Shown: positions 9,118 to 17,344, numbered from the stretch's first letter. The stretch: DNA of 64,000 nt from Motiliproteus sp965230185 (GCA_965230185.1 OZ245995.1:3038001-3102000); one strand, 5' to 3'. Program-made: numbers and translations. Notes: generated by a model from the sequence alone, not told the origin.

Positions 9118-9416
9118 TCCGACTTCTCCTTTACCCTGTGTATCAGCTGATTAATTACGTTAAGTAAGCCTGATGCCTTCACTGGCGGCTGTCAAACAGC
9201 CTGCCATAACAAACGGGGATCTACGGTTACTCTCACCGGTGCAAGACCGGCCATAGTGAATTCCTGTGTATTTTTATTTATTGCTTACTGTAATTAATTA
9301 TACTAAGATGAGTTTCGTCTCCATTACCGAAACGGTTCAGGGCACAGCCAGCGCCAGTTCTGTCGGACTCGCTTCCGTGCCCCCTCTGCTTAAACAACAA
9401 CAAAAAGGAGGAGATT
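9118..9416. promoter_or_regulatory. Divergent promoter region with two related AT-rich elements
   Basis: This is the shared control region of the ROK regulator and the tctBA genes. Two related sequences face each other. On the minus strand, 9169-9151 reads GCTTACTTAACGTAATTAA. On the plus strand, 9283-9300 reads GCTTACTGTAATTAATTA. They share GCTTACT and GTAATTAA with different spacing. This arrangement would suit a dimeric ROK repressor controlling both directions. A strong ribosome binding site, AAAGGAGGAG, precedes the tctB start at 9417. Confidence 0.45.
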
Positions 9417-9944
9417 ATGACCAGGTCCCGCCTGGAAGACCTTATTATCGGTGTCTCAGTGGTTGCTGCTGCTCTGACCGGTATTCTGGTGCTGATTCCG
9501 TTGGGGGTCCAGAGCCCCGGCAGTGTCGATGTCGCCGCACTGTCCCCCGATTTCTGGCCACGAGTCATTATGATCGGCCTGTGTCTGTGTGGAACACTGA
9601 TACTCGCCCAGGGATTATTTGCCCGGGATACGGCCGAAGATCCCCATATCAGTCTCGAACATCCCGTCGAACACACTCACCTGCCGCTGGCGATATCGAT
9701 CGTCAGGGCAACGTCGGCCGTGATCGGACTGTTTCTCTATTACTACGCCATCGACCGGATCGGCATTATTCTGTCATCGTCACTGATCATCCTCGGCCTG
9801 ATGCTGCTGGGCGGTGAGCGGCGCTGGCTGCTGCTGGCAGCGCTGTCGCTGTTGCTTCCTATCGCCCTGTACTATTTCTTCACACTTGTTGCTAATGTTC
9901 CTATGCCACTGGGAATGTTTGAAGCACTTCGCCAGTCAGCCTGA
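9417..9944 (+). CDS. tctB: TctB small membrane subunit (second copy)
   Basis: A 175-residue four-helix membrane protein with the same DVAALSPDFWPR signature as the copy at 7373-7900; the two are clearly paralogues. It begins at ATG with a strong Shine-Dalgarno sequence (AAAGGAGGAG, 5-6 bases upstream). It is followed after 11 bases by tctA, the standard tctB-tctA arrangement. Together they form the inner-membrane part of a secondary carboxylate transporter that normally takes substrate from a periplasmic TctC receptor. No tctC lies within the locus. Confidence 0.85.
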   Translation: MTRSRLEDLIIGVSVVAAALTGILVLIPLGVQSPGSVDVAALSPDFWPRVIMIGLCLCGTLILAQGLFARDTAEDPHISLEHPVEHTHLPLAISIVRATSAVIGLFLYYYAIDRIGIILSSSLIILGLMLLGGERRWLLLAALSLLLPIALYYFFTLVANVPMPLGMFEALRQSA

Positions 9945-9955
9945 GGACCCCTGTC

Positions 9956-11464
9956 ATGCTGGATACTCTTGCCGAAGCGTTTTCGCTGTTTCTGAGTTTT
10001 GAAAACATCGCCGTGGTGTTTACCGGTGTACTGATCGGCACCATTACCGGCGCCATCCCCGGAATGACCACCCCCATGGGCGTTGCTCTGGTACTGCCTT
10101 TTACCTTCACTATGCATCCGGTTACCGGGATTCTGCTGCTGCTCGGCGTATACAAAGGCGGTCTCTACGGCGGCTCACTGACCGCCATTCTGATCAAGAC
10201 CCCGGGTACCCCGGCCGCGTCCTGTACCGTCATCGACGGCTTTCCACTGGCCAAAAAAGGCCAGGCACGCCGGGCGCTGGATATCGCCCTGTACGCCTCC
10301 TGTTTCGCCGATCTGATGTCCAATCTGGCGCTGATTCTGCTGGCCGGTTTTCTGGCCAGTTTTGCCCTGCGCTTCGGGCCACCGGAGTTCTTCACTCTGA
10401 TCGTCTTCGCCCTGACCATCATTGCCGGGGTTTCCGGCGACAGCCTCTCCCGGGGCATCGTTTCCGCCTGTTTCGGGCTGCTGCTGGCCACCATCGGTCT
10501 GGATATTATTTACGGCACCGAGCGCTTTATCTTCGGTGAATACGAGATGATGGCGGGACTCAATTTTATTCCGGTGCTGATCGGCCTGTTCGCCATTCCG
10601 GAAATTATCAATCATTTCACCCAGAAGGCCGACAGCGGTGACCGTCCCGGCGCCGTAACCGGTATCGGTGCTTCCTTTGCCGATTTCAGACGCTGTTTCC
10701 GCTCCATCTTCAGAGGCAGCCTGTTCGGGGTGATCCTCGGCGCCATTCCCGGCATCGGCGGCGCGCCGGCGGCCTTTCTTTCCTACAGCGAGGCGAAACG
10801 CAACTCGAAGAATCCGGAGAAATTCGGTAAGGGTGAAATCGAGGGGGTCGCCGCGGCCGAAGCGGGTAACAACGGTGTCGCCGGCGCCACCATGATTCCG
10901 CTGCTGGCGCTGGGAGTACCCGGAGACGTCATCACCGCGGTTATTCTGGGCGCCTTTATGATCCACGGACTCAAGCCAGGTCCGATCATGTTCCAAGATA
11001 ACCTCAGCATGATCTACGCGATCTTTATGGGCATTATGCTGAGCTCAGCCTACATGTTCCTGATCGGCAAGGTCTCTATCAAATACCTCAGCAAGATCTC
11101 TGAGATTCCCAATAAGATTCTCTATCCCGTGGTACTGGTGCTCTGCGCCTTCGGGGCCTACGCCGTCAACAACAACCTGTTCGACGTACTGGTAATGCTG
11201 GTGGTGGGTCTGCTGGGCTTCGCCATGCTGAAGCTGGATATCCCGACGGCACCTTTTCTGATCGCCTTTGTGCTGGGACCGTTGCTGGAAGACAATTTCC
11301 GCCAGTCCCTGCTGCTCTCCGAAGGGTCCATGGAGATCTTTATCCGCAGCCCCATTACCTGGGTATTCTGGACCCTGACGCTGGTCACCCTGGTGGTGCT
11401 GATCCGAAGTTACTTTAAACCGAAGGAGAGTCTGGCGGATGCCGCCAGGAGTATTGATTCCTGA
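9956..11464 (+). CDS. tctA: TctA large membrane subunit of a tripartite tricarboxylate transporter
   Basis: 502 residues, the normal TctA length, with about 11-12 hydrophobic helices. Two family signatures are visible: the N-terminal GTITGAIPGMTTPMGVAL and the central repeat GVILGAIPGIGGAPAAFLSY, followed by EGVAAAEAGNNGVAGATMIPLLALGVPG. TctA forms the proton- or sodium-coupled channel for di- or tricarboxylates or similar acids. It follows tctB by 11 bases and is followed by a probable terminator at 11552-11584. The substrate cannot be predicted. The divergent ROK-type regulator hints at an effector that is not a typical tricarboxylate, but this is inference. Confidence 0.92.
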   Translation: MLDTLAEAFSLFLSFENIAVVFTGVLIGTITGAIPGMTTPMGVALVLPFTFTMHPVTGILLLLGVYKGGLYGGSLTAILIKTPGTPAASCTVIDGFPLAKKGQARRALDIALYASCFADLMSNLALILLAGFLASFALRFGPPEFFTLIVFALTIIAGVSGDSLSRGIVSACFGLLLATIGLDIIYGTERFIFGEYEMMAGLNFIPVLIGLFAIPEIINHFTQKADSGDRPGAVTGIGASFADFRRCFRSIFRGSLFGVILGAIPGIGGAPAAFLSYSEAKRNSKNPEKFGKGEIEGVAAAEAGNNGVAGATMIPLLALGVPGDVITAVILGAFMIHGLKPGPIMFQDNLSMIYAIFMGIMLSSAYMFLIGKVSIKYLSKISEIPNKILYPVVLVLCAFGAYAVNNNLFDVLVMLVVGLLGFAMLKLDIPTAPFLIAFVLGPLLEDNFRQSLLLSEGSMEIFIRSPITWVFWTLTLVTLVVLIRSYFKPKESLADAARSIDS

Positions 11465-11551
11465 CTGAAACGGGCCATGCCGTTATCCGTGCCGGGCCCG
11501 ACTGTTTCAGCAATTGCATTGATCTGACCGTCAGATGCTGTTGCTCTTGTG

Positions 11552-11584
11552 CCACCGTTTCCCTCCGGATTCGGTGGTTTTTTT
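11552..11584 (+). terminator. Probable Rho-independent terminator after tctA
   Basis: A 6-bp stem, CCACCG (11552-11557) with CGGTGG (11572-11577), is closed by a 14-base loop and followed directly by seven T residues. It lies 88 bases after the tctA stop. The stem is short, so it may be moderate in strength. Confidence 0.55.
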
Positions 11585-11642
11585 ATTCGACTCAGTTTTC
11601 AGAACAGATTGAAAAGCGGAAGGGGACTGACAGCCAGGGCGC

Positions 11643-11717
11643 GGAAGTGACCTAGGCAGGACAAGCTTCGTTCGCAGCTAAGTGCGGACGCAGCGAATAC
11701 CTCCAAGGGTCACTTCC
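11643..11717. repeat. Long-range 10-bp inverted repeat in a gene-free stretch
   Basis: GGAAGTGACC (11643-11652) is exactly inverted at GGTCACTTCC (11708-11717), enclosing 55 bases that contain further self-complementary pieces (TTCGTTCGC against GCAGCGAA). The rest of 11465-11807 holds no gene I can support. The structure could be a small RNA, a miniature repeat element or a remnant. There is no coding frame or T-run to decide. Confidence 0.4.
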
Positions 11718-11807
11718 ACTGGAAGCATTATAGCACCAACAGGAAAGTCAGTTGAACAGCTGCAATACCCTGTCATGTGAGTATAAAGCAGGGAGTGGTG
11801 TAATCAG

Positions 11808-12173
11808 TCACCACAGAAACTTAACGCCGAATATCATTGCCAGAAAACACAATATCCAGAGAACCACTGGTCCGGAGGCTCCTCTGAATCTGAACCCCAA
11901 CGCTTCAAATTCAACAGGGCCACGGGTGACTTCGAGCAATGTAACAAGGCAGAAGGCAGAAATCGCCGACATAGCCACCCCGATCGTTGCCGCCGGGTGT
12001 GCCTGAATCATCAGTAAGAACCAATTATCAGCTGTCGAGCTTCCCCAAAGGGAATGATATACAAGGAACGCGAAAAAGAAGCCAACCCATAATGCAGTGC
12101 CAATTACGGCCACCCACACAACCCATCGTCGGAGGGTCGAGATTGCTGTTTCCTTTGGGTCAGCGTCTGGCAT
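11808..12173 (-). CDS. Small membrane protein of unknown function
   Basis: 121 residues with three hydrophobic helices (about 17-40, 55-80 and 100-120). Between the second and third lies a polar loop with EVTRGPVEFEALGFRFRGASGP. I do not recognise the family. The clear alternation of membrane segments and the positive-inside N terminus (RR before helix 1) support a real inner-membrane protein. It stands alone: tctA ends on the opposite strand about 340 bases away and the thioesterase gene lies 344 bases upstream. No good ribosome binding site is visible, so expression is uncertain. Confidence 0.55.
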   Translation of the reverse strand: MPDADPKETAISTLRRWVVWVAVIGTALWVGFFFAFLVYHSLWGSSTADNWFLLMIQAHPAATIGVAMSAISAFCLVTLLEVTRGPVEFEALGFRFRGASGPVVLWILCFLAMIFGVKFLW

Positions 12174-12516
12174 GGCGGCAGTATTTTCGAGTGGTTGAGC
12201 AACTTTGAATTCATTACGGAAACCCTGATAAGCATAGTATGTCCACCAATTTCGGACAAAGGAGCGATTCAGGCAGCGGCGGTTTCACACCCCCGGCCTT
12301 TCCCAGAATTGCGAAAATCATGGGGTCTTCAGAACTAATACAGCGGAAAATTCAGACAGAGTGCAACCGGGATCAGAACATTAAACTGACGGGGCCCAAC
12401 GGCTGGTATCTCAGCAGGGAAAACCAGCCGTTTTAACCGGGTAACAGCGGGGCTGTTTGATCGCGTTTGCAGGAGGAAATACAAAGAACACCGTAGAAAA
12501 GGAGACTATGAACTGC
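12174..12516. other. Gene-poor stretch with a strong hairpin
   Basis: A plus-strand frame at 12239-12436 (65 codons) has no recognisable family and is probably not a gene. The clear element is a perfect 10-bp stem, AACGGCTGGT (12399-12408) with ACCAGCCGTT (12423-12432), followed by TTAA on the plus strand. It resembles the 3' end of an unannotated transcript or small RNA. No gene immediately upstream on the plus strand would need it. Confidence 0.35.
12399..12434 (+). terminator. Terminator-like hairpin with no obvious gene upstream
   Basis: A perfect 10-bp stem encloses a 14-base loop, with a short T-run at its 3' edge on the plus strand. Since no plus-strand gene precedes it, it may end a small RNA from the 12.2-12.4 kb stretch. 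Confidence 0.4.
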
Positions 12517-12951
12517 TTAGCTGTACTCCCGCAGACGTTGTTTCAGCTCCTCACTCATGGGCAGTGACTTCTCATTGACGGTATCCGCCCAGACCAGCAC
12601 TGCTTCCGAGGTCGCAAAGCACCTGCCATCGGTAAACAGCCCCTGCCCCAGTACAACGGAGCTGGTGCCGATACGCTGCACCCGGCTGCCGATCTTTATC
12701 TTCGCAGGGTAGTAGGCGGCCGCCAGATATTTCAGGTTGAGTTCGGCAATGACCCAGCCGGTACCGCTGCCGTCGGTGCAGCCCGGCCACAACTGCTCCA
12801 GAAAGTCGACCCGACCGCTCTCCATATAGGTGGCGAAGGCGACATTATTGACATGGTTGAGACGGTCAAGATCGGCAAAGCGGACGATTTCGTCGGTCCA
12901 GTAGTGAAAACTGTCGGGGCTCTGCAAATCGATCGCTGGAATATCACTCAT
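12517..12951 (-). CDS. Hot-dog acyl-CoA thioesterase (4HBT/YbgC type)
   Basis: A 144-residue single hot-dog domain. The signature RFADLDRLNHVNNVAF (about residues 24-39) matches the active-site region of the 4-hydroxybenzoyl-CoA thioesterase/YbgC family, where the Asp acts in thioester hydrolysis. Expected role: hydrolysis of an acyl-CoA in the cytoplasm; chain specificity unknown. It stands alone, with a strong GC hairpin upstream at 13044-13068. The length fits the family and no features look abnormal. Confidence 0.8.
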   Translation of the reverse strand: MSDIPAIDLQSPDSFHYWTDEIVRFADLDRLNHVNNVAFATYMESGRVDFLEQLWPGCTDGSGTGWVIAELNLKYLAAAYYPAKIKIGSRVQRIGTSSVVLGQGLFTDGRCFATSEAVLVWADTVNEKSLPMSEELKQRLREYS

Positions 12952-13043
12952 AAATCACACCAGGTCATTAAATTAACAAAAGCTGATTTATAACATCCGA
13001 ATAGCACTGCCGACCAGCATCCCGTCCGGAATTACCGAGTTCA

Positions 13044-13068
13044 GCCCCGGCCGATAAACGGCCGGGGC
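13044..13068. repeat. GC-rich perfect hairpin
   Basis: GCCCCGGCCG (13044-13053) and CGGCCGGGGC (13059-13068) form a 10-bp stem with an ATAAA loop, upstream of the thioesterase gene. No T-run follows in either direction, so it is not a standard terminator. It could be a processing or attenuation structure. Confidence 0.4.
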
Positions 13069-13116
13069 GCACAATAACTCAGCCTCAGACGTAACAAGCC
13101 GACAATCGGCAGGCAC

Positions 13117-13168
13117 AAAAAAAGCCTCCGGCATCGCCAGCATTTAAGCCTCAGACGATACCGGAAGC
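13117..13168 (-). terminator. Rho-independent terminator of the korAB operon
   Basis: Read on the minus strand, GCTTCCGGTATCG (13168-13156) pairs with CGATGCCGGAGGC (13136-13124), a 13-bp stem with two G-U pairs, and is followed by seven T residues (13123-13117). It sits 42 bases beyond the korB stop, exactly where the operon should end. Confidence 0.85.
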
Positions 13169-13209
13169 CACAGCCATTCCGTCAGTCAGCCCGTGAGCAT
13201 AGCCTCAGA

Positions 13210-14079
13210 TCACACCACAAATGCCGATTCCAGTTCCCGCAGGTCCTCGACGGTGGCATTCAGCGACGGCTGGTAAGGGGTGCGATTTCCCTTATAGAGC
13301 ACCCCCAGGTTCAGGTTATCGTCGGTCATCAGTCGTCTCGCCGCCCGGGCCGGATCGCTGGTCGCCTCCACCGGCGCCGGTCGCACCTGTTTTTTCCAGT
13401 CCAGCTGTTCGCGGTTATAGGTGATGCAGGGACTGAGAATATGCACCAGCGAGAAGCCGGGATGCTCGATCGCTTCCTTCAGAACGGGTACCGCGCCATT
13501 GGCGTCAGTACCGGACACCCGGGCGATAAAGTTTGCGCCCGAGGCCAGCCCGACCACCAGCGGATGGAAGGGATTGATGCCGGTGCCACCGGGGGTCAGC
13601 TTACCCTTCTCCCAGTCGGGTGCACTGGTGGGTGACGCCTGTCCCTTGGTCATACCGTAGAGCTGGTTGTCCATGACGATATAGGTCAGATCGACGTTGC
13701 GGCGACAGGCATGCAGAAAGTGGTTGCCGCCGATGGAGAAGCCGTCACCATCGCCGCTGGCGACAATCACCGTCTGGTCCGGTCGGGACACCTTAAGGCC
13801 GGTGGCCAGCGCCAGAGAACGGCCGTGCACGCCGTGAAAACCGTAGGTATTCAGGTAAGCCGGAATCCGGGATGAACAGCCGATACCTGAGATCACCGAC
13901 ACCTTTTCCGGTTGCAGTTGCAGCTGGGCCAGGGTTTTGGTCAGGGACAGCAACACACCGTAATCACCACAACCGGGACACCAGACCGGTTTGACGGCAG
14001 ATTTGTAATCTCGTGGCGCCATTACCTGACAGCCGCCGGAGGTCGCAATTGGTTCAGAAGTTGTCATGATCAGCTCCAC
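13210..14079 (-). CDS. korB: 2-oxoacid:ferredoxin oxidoreductase, beta subunit
   Basis: A 289-residue thiamine-diphosphate-binding subunit. VWCPGCGDYGVL (about 33-44) supplies two of the four cysteines for the 4Fe-4S cluster, with a third in GIGCSS. The ThDP/Mg motif is GDGDGFSIGGNH with VMDNQLYGMTKGQ. This subunit decarboxylates a 2-oxoacid (2-oxoglutarate or a branched or aromatic 2-oxoacid) and passes electrons to ferredoxin, forming acyl-CoA with the alpha subunit. It overlaps korA by 10 bases and ends at a strong terminator, so it is the second gene of a two-gene operon. The gene name follows the family convention; the substrate is not proven. Confidence 0.88.
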   Translation of the reverse strand: MELIMTTSEPIATSGGCQVMAPRDYKSAVKPVWCPGCGDYGVLLSLTKTLAQLQLQPEKVSVISGIGCSSRIPAYLNTYGFHGVHGRSLALATGLKVSRPDQTVIVASGDGDGFSIGGNHFLHACRRNVDLTYIVMDNQLYGMTKGQASPTSAPDWEKGKLTPGGTGINPFHPLVVGLASGANFIARVSGTDANGAVPVLKEAIEHPGFSLVHILSPCITYNREQLDWKKQVRPAPVEATSDPARAARRLMTDDNLNLGVLYKGNRTPYQPSLNATVEDLRELESAFVV

Positions 14080-15785
14080 TCTGTCAGGGTTTTACGTACA
14101 TCGGACGGACGAATGGCCAGGGGACCGGGCACAGCCATGGATCTCATCTCGGCCTCCAGATCGTAATGGGCACGCAGATAGTGGTAGAACTGGCCACCAT
14201 GGCTCTGTTCAACCACCAGCACCTTTTTCACCCCCTGCAACGCCGCCGCCAGCTTTTCCGGCTGTGCCGGTGACAGCAGACGCATCGCTATCAGCCGCAC
14301 CTTACGGCCGTCGCTCCGCAGTTCTGTCAGCGCTTCACTGGCGGCACCGTAACTGGATCCCCAGGTGAGAATGGCGGTTTCCGCATCCTCATCCCCTTCG
14401 ATCTCGGCCCAGTCATCACCGAATTCAAACTGAGTCAGTTTGTTCAGCCGCTTATCCATCTGCCGATGGTGATCATCCGCCTTACTGGAGGGCATACCGG
14501 TCACGGTATGCTCCAGTCCGTCGGCGGTGTACTGACCACCGGGCTGCCCCGGCACCGCCATCGGTGAGATTCCGGATTCGGTGAAACCATAGCGTTCATA
14601 ACCTTCGCCGATCTCCGCCGGTATCTCCCGCTCCGCCACATAACCGGCATCTTCAACACGAGGTATCAGGGTACGGGTCTGCCCCAGCGCCTGATCCGAC
14701 AGCACGATGGCGGCGGTCTGTAGTTTCTCCGCCAGCGCCACCGACCACTGGGTGGTACGCAGACAATCGGCAATAGAGAGCGGCGCCAGCACCAGATGCG
14801 GCGCATCGCCGTGGAGACCATAGAGCGCAATATTGAGATCAGACTGCTCAGACTTGGTGGGGATACCGGTGGAAGGCCCCCCGCGCATCACATTCACCAC
14901 CACAATGGGAGTTTCTGAGGCGACCGCCAGTCCGATCGACTCCATCATCAGGGCCAGACCGGGACCGGAGGTGGCCGTCAGGGACGGCGTTCCACCAAAA
15001 GAACCGCCGATAATCTGGTTAACCGACGCCAGCTCATCTTCCGCCTGCACCAGCGCCCCGCCCAGTTTCGGCAGTACCGGTGCCAGCCATTCCAGCACTT
15101 CAGTGGCCGGCGTGATCGGGTAAGCCGCGACGAAGCGGGTACCGCCCCGCACCGCCCCCAGGCCACAGGCCTCATTACCTGAAATATTCCAGCGTTCTTC
15201 CCGCTCGCCGGTCCGGTTGACTTCCAGCTGTTCGAAACGGGGCAGGCCCACCGCCGCTTCGGCACCGGCACGGACCGCTTCCAGACCGGCCTTCACCGCA
15301 TCTTCGCCTTTGCGGCGCAGCGCCTTATCGATAACTTCAGTGACCGCCTCAACCGGCAGGCCGATCATGGTCGCAGCCACCCCCAGAGCCACCATATTAG
15401 GACGACCGCCAGGGACGGTTTTGGCGATTTTCTGCAGGTCGAGCTGAGTGTTCTGACCGGCTGCATCGGCAAAGACGGTGGGAGCCTCGCCATCGCCGAG
15501 CACCACACTGTCGTGATCCAGCGGGATTTCCGTGGCGAAGCGATCGGCATTTTTCCAGTCGATGCCCAGCAGAATATCGTAGCGATCCTTATGGGCCAGC
15601 ACCGGTACCGACGAGAAACGCAGCATCGCTGCCGCCTCGCCACCGCGAATCTGGGGACCGGCCGAACGGGTCATCAGGCCATACCAGCCGGCACGACCGG
15701 CCGCTTCCAGCAACAGGTTGCCGGCGGTCATCACACCGGAACCACCGCTACCGGTCATGGTGATAGATACAGAGGGTACCGTCAT
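14070..15785 (-). CDS. korA: 2-oxoacid:ferredoxin oxidoreductase, fused gamma-alpha subunit
   Basis: 571 residues. The N-terminal gamma domain (about 1-190) has the typical GSGGSGVMTAGNLL start and SAGPQIRGGE. The alpha domain (about 200-571) has AAYPITPATEVLEW and GPGLALMMESIGLA. The gamma-alpha fusion with a separate beta subunit is the KorAB/IorA-like layout, with no intrinsic ferredoxin domain. The enzyme uses CoA and a low-potential ferredoxin, which links it to the adjacent divergent rnf operon. It starts at ATG 15785 and is preceded by a 245-base gap with two tandem 16-bp operator-like elements, described separately. Confidence 0.9.
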   Translation of the reverse strand: MTVPSVSITMTGSGGSGVMTAGNLLLEAAGRAGWYGLMTRSAGPQIRGGEAAAMLRFSSVPVLAHKDRYDILLGIDWKNADRFATEIPLDHDSVVLGDGEAPTVFADAAGQNTQLDLQKIAKTVPGGRPNMVALGVAATMIGLPVEAVTEVIDKALRRKGEDAVKAGLEAVRAGAEAAVGLPRFEQLEVNRTGEREERWNISGNEACGLGAVRGGTRFVAAYPITPATEVLEWLAPVLPKLGGALVQAEDELASVNQIIGGSFGGTPSLTATSGPGLALMMESIGLAVASETPIVVVNVMRGGPSTGIPTKSEQSDLNIALYGLHGDAPHLVLAPLSIADCLRTTQWSVALAEKLQTAAIVLSDQALGQTRTLIPRVEDAGYVAEREIPAEIGEGYERYGFTESGISPMAVPGQPGGQYTADGLEHTVTGMPSSKADDHHRQMDKRLNKLTQFEFGDDWAEIEGDEDAETAILTWGSSYGAASEALTELRSDGRKVRLIAMRLLSPAQPEKLAAALQGVKKVLVVEQSHGGQFYHYLRAHYDLEAEMRSMAVPGPLAIRPSDVRKTLTEWS

Positions 15786-15887
15786 CTGGGTTCACTCCCC
15801 TTTTGTTGTTTTTGATCTGTTTAGTTGCTCTGCAGTTATTGCGCTTAAACCCTTCAACAACCGCTACCTTAAAACGGAACGCACAAT

Positions 15888-15943
15888 GTTGACGTTAACG
15901 ACAACTTGGAACTAGTATAGACAAACTTAACGTGAACGTAAAC
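15888..15943. promoter_or_regulatory. Tandem ACGT-containing operator-like elements upstream of korA
   Basis: Two elements fit the pattern TTNACGTNNACGNNAA: TTGACGTTAACGACAA (15889-15904) and TTAACGTGAACGTAAA (15927-15942). From memory, MerR-family LiuR regulators of branched-chain amino acid catabolism recognise ACGT-ACGT sites of this kind, so the kor operon could be in such a regulon. They lie about 100-155 bases upstream of the korA start, within the gap shared with the hemerythrin-like gene. Confidence 0.5.
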
Positions 15944-16030
15944 ATTTGAACAACAGCCCGGCAAACAACCGGAAAAGCACCTGAAACAGCAAGAATAAAT
16001 ATAAATATTTCAAAGTGTTGAGGTACCAAG

Positions 16031-16663
16031 ATGCGGCTGAACAGGAGAATAACCACGACCCTTTACGGGCGCCAGCTGGCGCTGCTGAATGTGCTGGAGC
16101 AGCTGGAAATTGCGGCCGGGAACCATAGTTGTCAGTGTCGCCCGGGAGAGATTCCGCCAGTCGGAATGCAGCAGTCCTTAACCAGGGTGACGACTGCGCT
16201 GCAGCACAATCTGCTGGGCATTATGATTTTCGAAGAGGTCCGGCTGCTGCCGCTGCTGAACGCCGCCGGCGAGACGGCGCTGTTAGCGGAGCTGCAGTGG
16301 CGGCGGGACCGGCTTCAGACGCTGAGCCAGCGCCTGTTGAAGACGGCAACAGGGCTGCTTTCCAGCCCACCGGCCAGCTTCGGGCCCGATGATGATCCCT
16401 GGGAGCTGCTCGACCGGGATACCGTTGCGCTCAGCAGTCAGCTGATTCGCTACCTTCACCGAGCGGAAAACGAATACCTACCGTTGCTGGAGTACCTGCT
16501 CAGCGAATCCGCGGACCGGCAGCTGACCACCGAATTTCTCTACCAGCAACAGCAATCCTGGACGGTCGGGCCCCGCAACGCCCCGGTTAAGCCACGGCTG
16601 CGACTAACTCCGGAACCGCTCATGCCGGAGCACACCCCGGACCTGCGTCGGGCAGTGGGCTGA
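16031..16663 (+). CDS. Hemerythrin-like helical protein preceding rnfA
   Basis: A 210-residue, mostly helical protein. Two segments resemble hemerythrin cation-binding motifs: LQHNLLGIMIFEEVRLLPLL (about 57-76) and YLHRAENEYLPLLEYL (about 141-156). The full His set of a di-iron hemerythrin is not complete, so it may be a degenerate or divergent relative. A Cys pair in HSCQCRP (about 33-37) is also notable. It begins at ATG after GAGG and ends 4 bases before rnfA, so it appears to be the first gene of the rnf operon. A role in Rnf assembly or oxygen or iron sensing is conceivable but unproven. Confidence 0.55.
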   Translation: MRLNRRITTTLYGRQLALLNVLEQLEIAAGNHSCQCRPGEIPPVGMQQSLTRVTTALQHNLLGIMIFEEVRLLPLLNAAGETALLAELQWRRDRLQTLSQRLLKTATGLLSSPPASFGPDDDPWELLDRDTVALSSQLIRYLHRAENEYLPLLEYLLSESADRQLTTEFLYQQQQSWTVGPRNAPVKPRLRLTPEPLMPEHTPDLRRAVG

Positions 16664-16667
16664 TATC

Positions 16668-17261
16668 ATGGCTGTCTCAATAAACGACTATCTGCTGTTG
16701 CTGCTGGGTACCGCGCTGGTCAACAACGTGGTGCTGGTGCAGTTCCTCGGGCTCTGTCCCTTTATGGGGGTCTCCGGCAAGATCGATTCCGCCGTTGGTA
16801 TGGGGCTGGCCACCACTTTCGTACTGACCCTGGCCTGCGCCGCCAGCTGGATGATCGAGCACTACATACTGATCCCACTGGACGTCGGCTTTCTGCGCAT
16901 CATCAGTTTCATCCTGATTATTGCCGGCGTGGTTCAGTTTACCGAGATGTGCGTTCGCAGCATCAGCCCGACACTGTACCAGAGCCTCGGTATCTTTCTG
17001 CCGCTGATCACCACCAACTGCGCCGTGCTGGGTGTGGCCCTGCTCAATATCCAGAAGGGACACGGTTTTCTGCACAGCTTGCTATACGGGGTCGGTGCTT
17101 CGGCCGGCTTCCTGCTGGTACTGGTGATCTTCGCCGGCCTGCGAGAACGGCTGGCGCTGGCCGTCAGTCCGAAGGTCTTCTCCGGTCCGCCGCTGGCCTT
17201 TATCACCGCCGGCCTGCTGTCGATGGCTTTTCTCGGCTTCTCAGGCCTGCCTGTTAACTGA
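16668..17261 (+). CDS. rnfA: Rnf electron transport complex subunit A
   Basis: A 197-residue protein with six membrane helices, matching RnfA/RsxA in length and sequence (VNNVVLVQFLGLCPFMGVSGK near the start, FLPLITTNCAVLGVALL in the middle). RnfA and RnfE form the paired membrane core that holds a 2Fe-2S cluster through conserved Cys residues (here LCPF and TNCAV). Rnf couples electron exchange between ferredoxin and NAD to ion movement across the inner membrane. An 83-base gap separates it from rnfB. Confidence 0.95.
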   Translation: MAVSINDYLLLLLGTALVNNVVLVQFLGLCPFMGVSGKIDSAVGMGLATTFVLTLACAASWMIEHYILIPLDVGFLRIISFILIIAGVVQFTEMCVRSISPTLYQSLGIFLPLITTNCAVLGVALLNIQKGHGFLHSLLYGVGASAGFLLVLVIFAGLRERLALAVSPKVFSGPPLAFITAGLLSMAFLGFSGLPVN

Positions 17262-17344
17262 CACCGACCTTTGCAACATTCGCGATAAGCGCCTGCTGTA
17301 ACAGCGCCTGACTGAATAACAACAATAACAGGGAGCACTTCGTT

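Noticed and set aside
12239..12436. 65-codon plus-strand frame ending in the hairpin
   Set aside because: It has a possible ATG but no ribosome binding site or family, and its end coincides with a strong hairpin, which fits an RNA better.
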